Notes under the pieces: model-generated | The model's database searches: none | Told to the model about the DNA's origin: nothing | The model's input: only the letters and a program-made list of their open reading frames with translations | Translations under genes and position numbers: made by a program | NCBI GenBank assembly: GCA_027077185.1 | Contig: JALTGJ010000450.1 | Span: 1 to 6,481 of the forward strand | DNA from: Spirochaetales bacterium | GTDB lineage: Bacteria; Spirochaetota; Spirochaetia; B11-G9 | Length of the DNA: 6,481 bases | Direction of reading: 5' to 3' | Part shown: piece after piece, positions 4,707 to 6,481 of the stretch | Layout: every line of letters starts with the position of its first letter | Position numbering within the stretch: position 1 is the first letter of the stretch

Positions 4707-6389
4707 ATGGCATATAATCTTTCAAGACTTAAATCACCCTACCTTACAGGTACACCCCTGCGCATTTTTGCTGCAGTACTGGAAAGCAGCTTTCCCGGTA
4801 AACTATTAATAAAAAAAATAATGAAAGATTCAGGTATTCCATTATTTAAAGCAAAGTTTCTAAAAGAAGAACCATGTAATTTCCCTGTTTTATTATACAG
4901 TGATACAAATAAAAAAAAGGTAACATGGGAAAAGTTAAAGTATAAAAAAAACAAAAAGAACAAGGTCAATTCTACTGCTTACCCGACAATTGAAGATTAT
5001 GCAGATTCTTATAGAAATGGAACATTCTCCCCGGTTGACATAGCAAATAACCTGATAAAATTGACTGTAGATGAAAAGAACGGGGACCCCCTAAATGCAG
5101 TAATAAAACTGAACAGAGAAGATCTGCTAATACAGGCAGAGAAATCTGAAGAAAGGTTTAAAATGGGAAATCCTCTTTCAATTATTGACGGAGTACCAAT
5201 TGCCATAAAAGATGAAATTGATGCTCTGGCATATACAAGCTCCGTAGGGACTTCCTTCCTTGGTAAAAATCAGGTTAAAGAAGATGCTGAAGTAGTAAAA
5301 AGACTACGGGAAGCAGGAGCACTTATATTCTGCAAAACCAATATGCATGAAATTGGGATTGGCGTTACCGGAGTAAACCCCCATTTTGGTCATGTTAAAA
5401 ATCCGCACAATCCCAAATGCTATACCGGAGGCTCCTCAAGCGGTTCGGCTGCAGTAGTTGCAGCAGGATTATGCCCAGGGGCAATTGGAGCAGACGGAGG
5501 AGGGTCAATTAGAATTCCTGCAGCTCTTTGCGGTGTTACAGGATTAAAACCAACCTTCGGCAGAGTTAGTGAACGAGGAGCAGCCCCTCTATGCTGGAGT
5601 GTTGCGCATATTGGCCCAATTGCCGGTACAGCAAGGGACACCGCTATACTTTATGAAATAATAGCAGGTGAAGATCCCAAGGAAAGTATTACTCATTTCC
5701 AAGGGCCACTAAATTTAAAGGGAGCCTTTCCAAAAGATCTAAAGGGTCTAAAGTTTGGAATTTATCCTGACTGGTTCTATGATTGTGAAAAAAACATGCA
5801 CTCTGCACTTAATAGTGCCCTTGAATATTTAAAGGATGCAGGAGCAGAAATAATCGAAATAGAAATACCTGAACTTGAAGAAATGAGAATTGCTCAACTG
5901 ATAACCATTGTATCCGAAATGACTACTGCTATGAGCCCCTACGATAAAGAGCATAGAAAAGATTTTGGTCTTGATGTTCGAACAAACCTTGCTATGGGAC
6001 GCTCATTTACAAATATTGACTATATTCATGCCCAGAGAATGCGAACAAGAGCAATAAATATTTTTAAAGAAGTTCTTGAATCGGTAGATGCTGTTCTAAC
6101 ACCTGGAACAGCTATCTGTGCACCGGAGATTCCACTTAAGGCTCTGCCGGAAGGGGAATCAAATCTTCCAATGCTCTCAGATTTTATGCGATTTGCTACT
6201 CCCCCTAACCTTACAGGGTATCCTGCAATATCAATTCCTGTTGGCTATAATAATAAAGGAATGCCAATAGGATTGCAGGCAATCGGCAGACCATGGGAAG
6301 AATCCCTTTTACTCGGAATTGCAGGGATACTGGAGCAAAAGGTTGAGACAAAAAAACCTGTGGTTTACAGGTCTCCTATCCCGGTTTAA
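4707..6389 (+). CDS. Amidase-signature hydrolase resembling plant fatty acid amide hydrolase
   Basis: This 560-residue serine hydrolase belongs to the amidase-signature family. The catalytic set is intact: Lys168 (VPIAIKDEID), the cis-serine Ser243 (GGSSSGSAA) and nucleophile Ser267 (GADGGGSIRIP). Spacings of 75 and 24 residues equal those of rat FAAH (Lys142, Ser217, Ser241). Residues about 9-56 (KSPYLTG...IFAAVLESSFPGKLL...EEP) resemble the N-terminal helices of Arabidopsis FAAH, which help membrane or lipid access, so acylamides or related lipophilic amides are the likely substrates. A lysine-rich stretch (about 69-86) follows. GatA is unlikely because the FAAH-type N-terminus is present and no gatB or gatC is near. 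ATG at 4707 is chosen because AAGGAG (4693-4698) lies eight bases upstream; a GTG at 4629 would add 26 residues with no ribosome binding site and begins almost inside the palindrome. The exact substrate is unknown, and no export signal is seen. Confidence 0.9.
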   Translation: MAYNLSRLKSPYLTGTPLRIFAAVLESSFPGKLLIKKIMKDSGIPLFKAKFLKEEPCNFPVLLYSDTNKKKVTWEKLKYKKNKKNKVNSTAYPTIEDYADSYRNGTFSPVDIANNLIKLTVDEKNGDPLNAVIKLNREDLLIQAEKSEERFKMGNPLSIIDGVPIAIKDEIDALAYTSSVGTSFLGKNQVKEDAEVVKRLREAGALIFCKTNMHEIGIGVTGVNPHFGHVKNPHNPKCYTGGSSSGSAAVVAAGLCPGAIGADGGGSIRIPAALCGVTGLKPTFGRVSERGAAPLCWSVAHIGPIAGTARDTAILYEIIAGEDPKESITHFQGPLNLKGAFPKDLKGLKFGIYPDWFYDCEKNMHSALNSALEYLKDAGAEIIEIEIPELEEMRIAQLITIVSEMTTAMSPYDKEHRKDFGLDVRTNLAMGRSFTNIDYIHAQRMRTRAINIFKEVLESVDAVLTPGTAICAPEIPLKALPEGESNLPMLSDFMRFATPPNLTGYPAISIPVGYNNKGMPIGLQAIGRPWEESLLLGIAGILEQKVETKKPVVYRSPIPV

Positions 6390-6440
6390 TGGATTGTATG
6401 TAGAGAAAAGTTGTGTTCGCAGAACATGATTTTACATGAA

Positions 6441-6463
6441 GGACACCTACAGAGGGGTTTTTT
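6441..6463 (+). terminator. Possible weak terminator after the amidase gene
   Basis: ACACCT (6443-6448) and AGGGGT (6453-6458) can pair around ACAG with one A-G mismatch, extended by two G-U pairs that use the T tract. The T tract is 6458-6463. The stem is short and imperfect, so this is tentative. Otherwise I see nothing in the 92 bases after the amidase stop codon. Confidence 0.35.
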
Positions 6464-6481
6464 CTCAATCCCATTATTTAA

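Noticed and set aside
1..6481. CRISPR array, tRNA, rRNA or transposase gene
   Set aside because: The only direct repeats are the adjacent 41-bp copies without unique spacers. I saw no cloverleaf, rRNA-like sequence or transposase motif.

Overview
The window is about 6.5 kb of AT-rich bacterial chromosome with compact genes, strong Shine-Dalgarno sites and no sign of phage or plasmid functions. It carries five protein genes, one leader peptide and several regulatory or repeat elements. The set (AsnA, AsnC, a long-form LeuA, a plant-FAAH-like amidase) and the base composition would fit a Spirochaetota or Bacillota-like anaerobe. I cannot fix the phylum from sequence alone.

Left part, minus strand, read right to left. 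asnC (2704-3171) is followed by a leucine attenuator (2504-2693). This has a TTGACA promoter element, a 30-residue leader peptide with 11 leucines, an antiterminator pairing and a GC-rich hairpin with a U tract. Next comes leuA (762-2450), the committed step of leucine synthesis. Only 26 bases after leuA, with its own ribosome binding site, starts a gene that runs off the left edge (1-735). Its product has an XRE helix-turn-helix, a cupin, and then what looks like the start of a phosphate acetyl/butyryltransferase domain. That three-part fusion is the most unusual item here.

Middle. asnC and asnA are divergent, as in Escherichia coli, where AsnC controls asnA in response to asparagine. The shared intergenic region (3172-3527) has an AT-rich half next to asnC with dyads that could be promoter and operator. 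The half next to asnA is a GC-rich repeat island of about 230 bp, including two exact 41-bp tandem copies whose third, broken copy forms part of the asnA ribosome binding site.

Right part, plus strand. asnA (3528-4562, ammonia-dependent asparagine synthetase) is followed by a near-perfect 36-nt palindrome (4589-4624). A fatty-acid-amide-hydrolase-like amidase follows (4707-6389) with an intact Lys-Ser-Ser triad and the N-terminal region seen in plant FAAH. The last 92 bases hold only a weak terminator-like hairpin.

The common theme is nitrogen and branched-chain amino acid metabolism under separate controls: leucyl-tRNA-dependent attenuation for leuA, probable asparagine-responsive AsnC for asnA, and an unexplored sensor that may bind an acyl-CoA or acyl-phosphate downstream of leuA.
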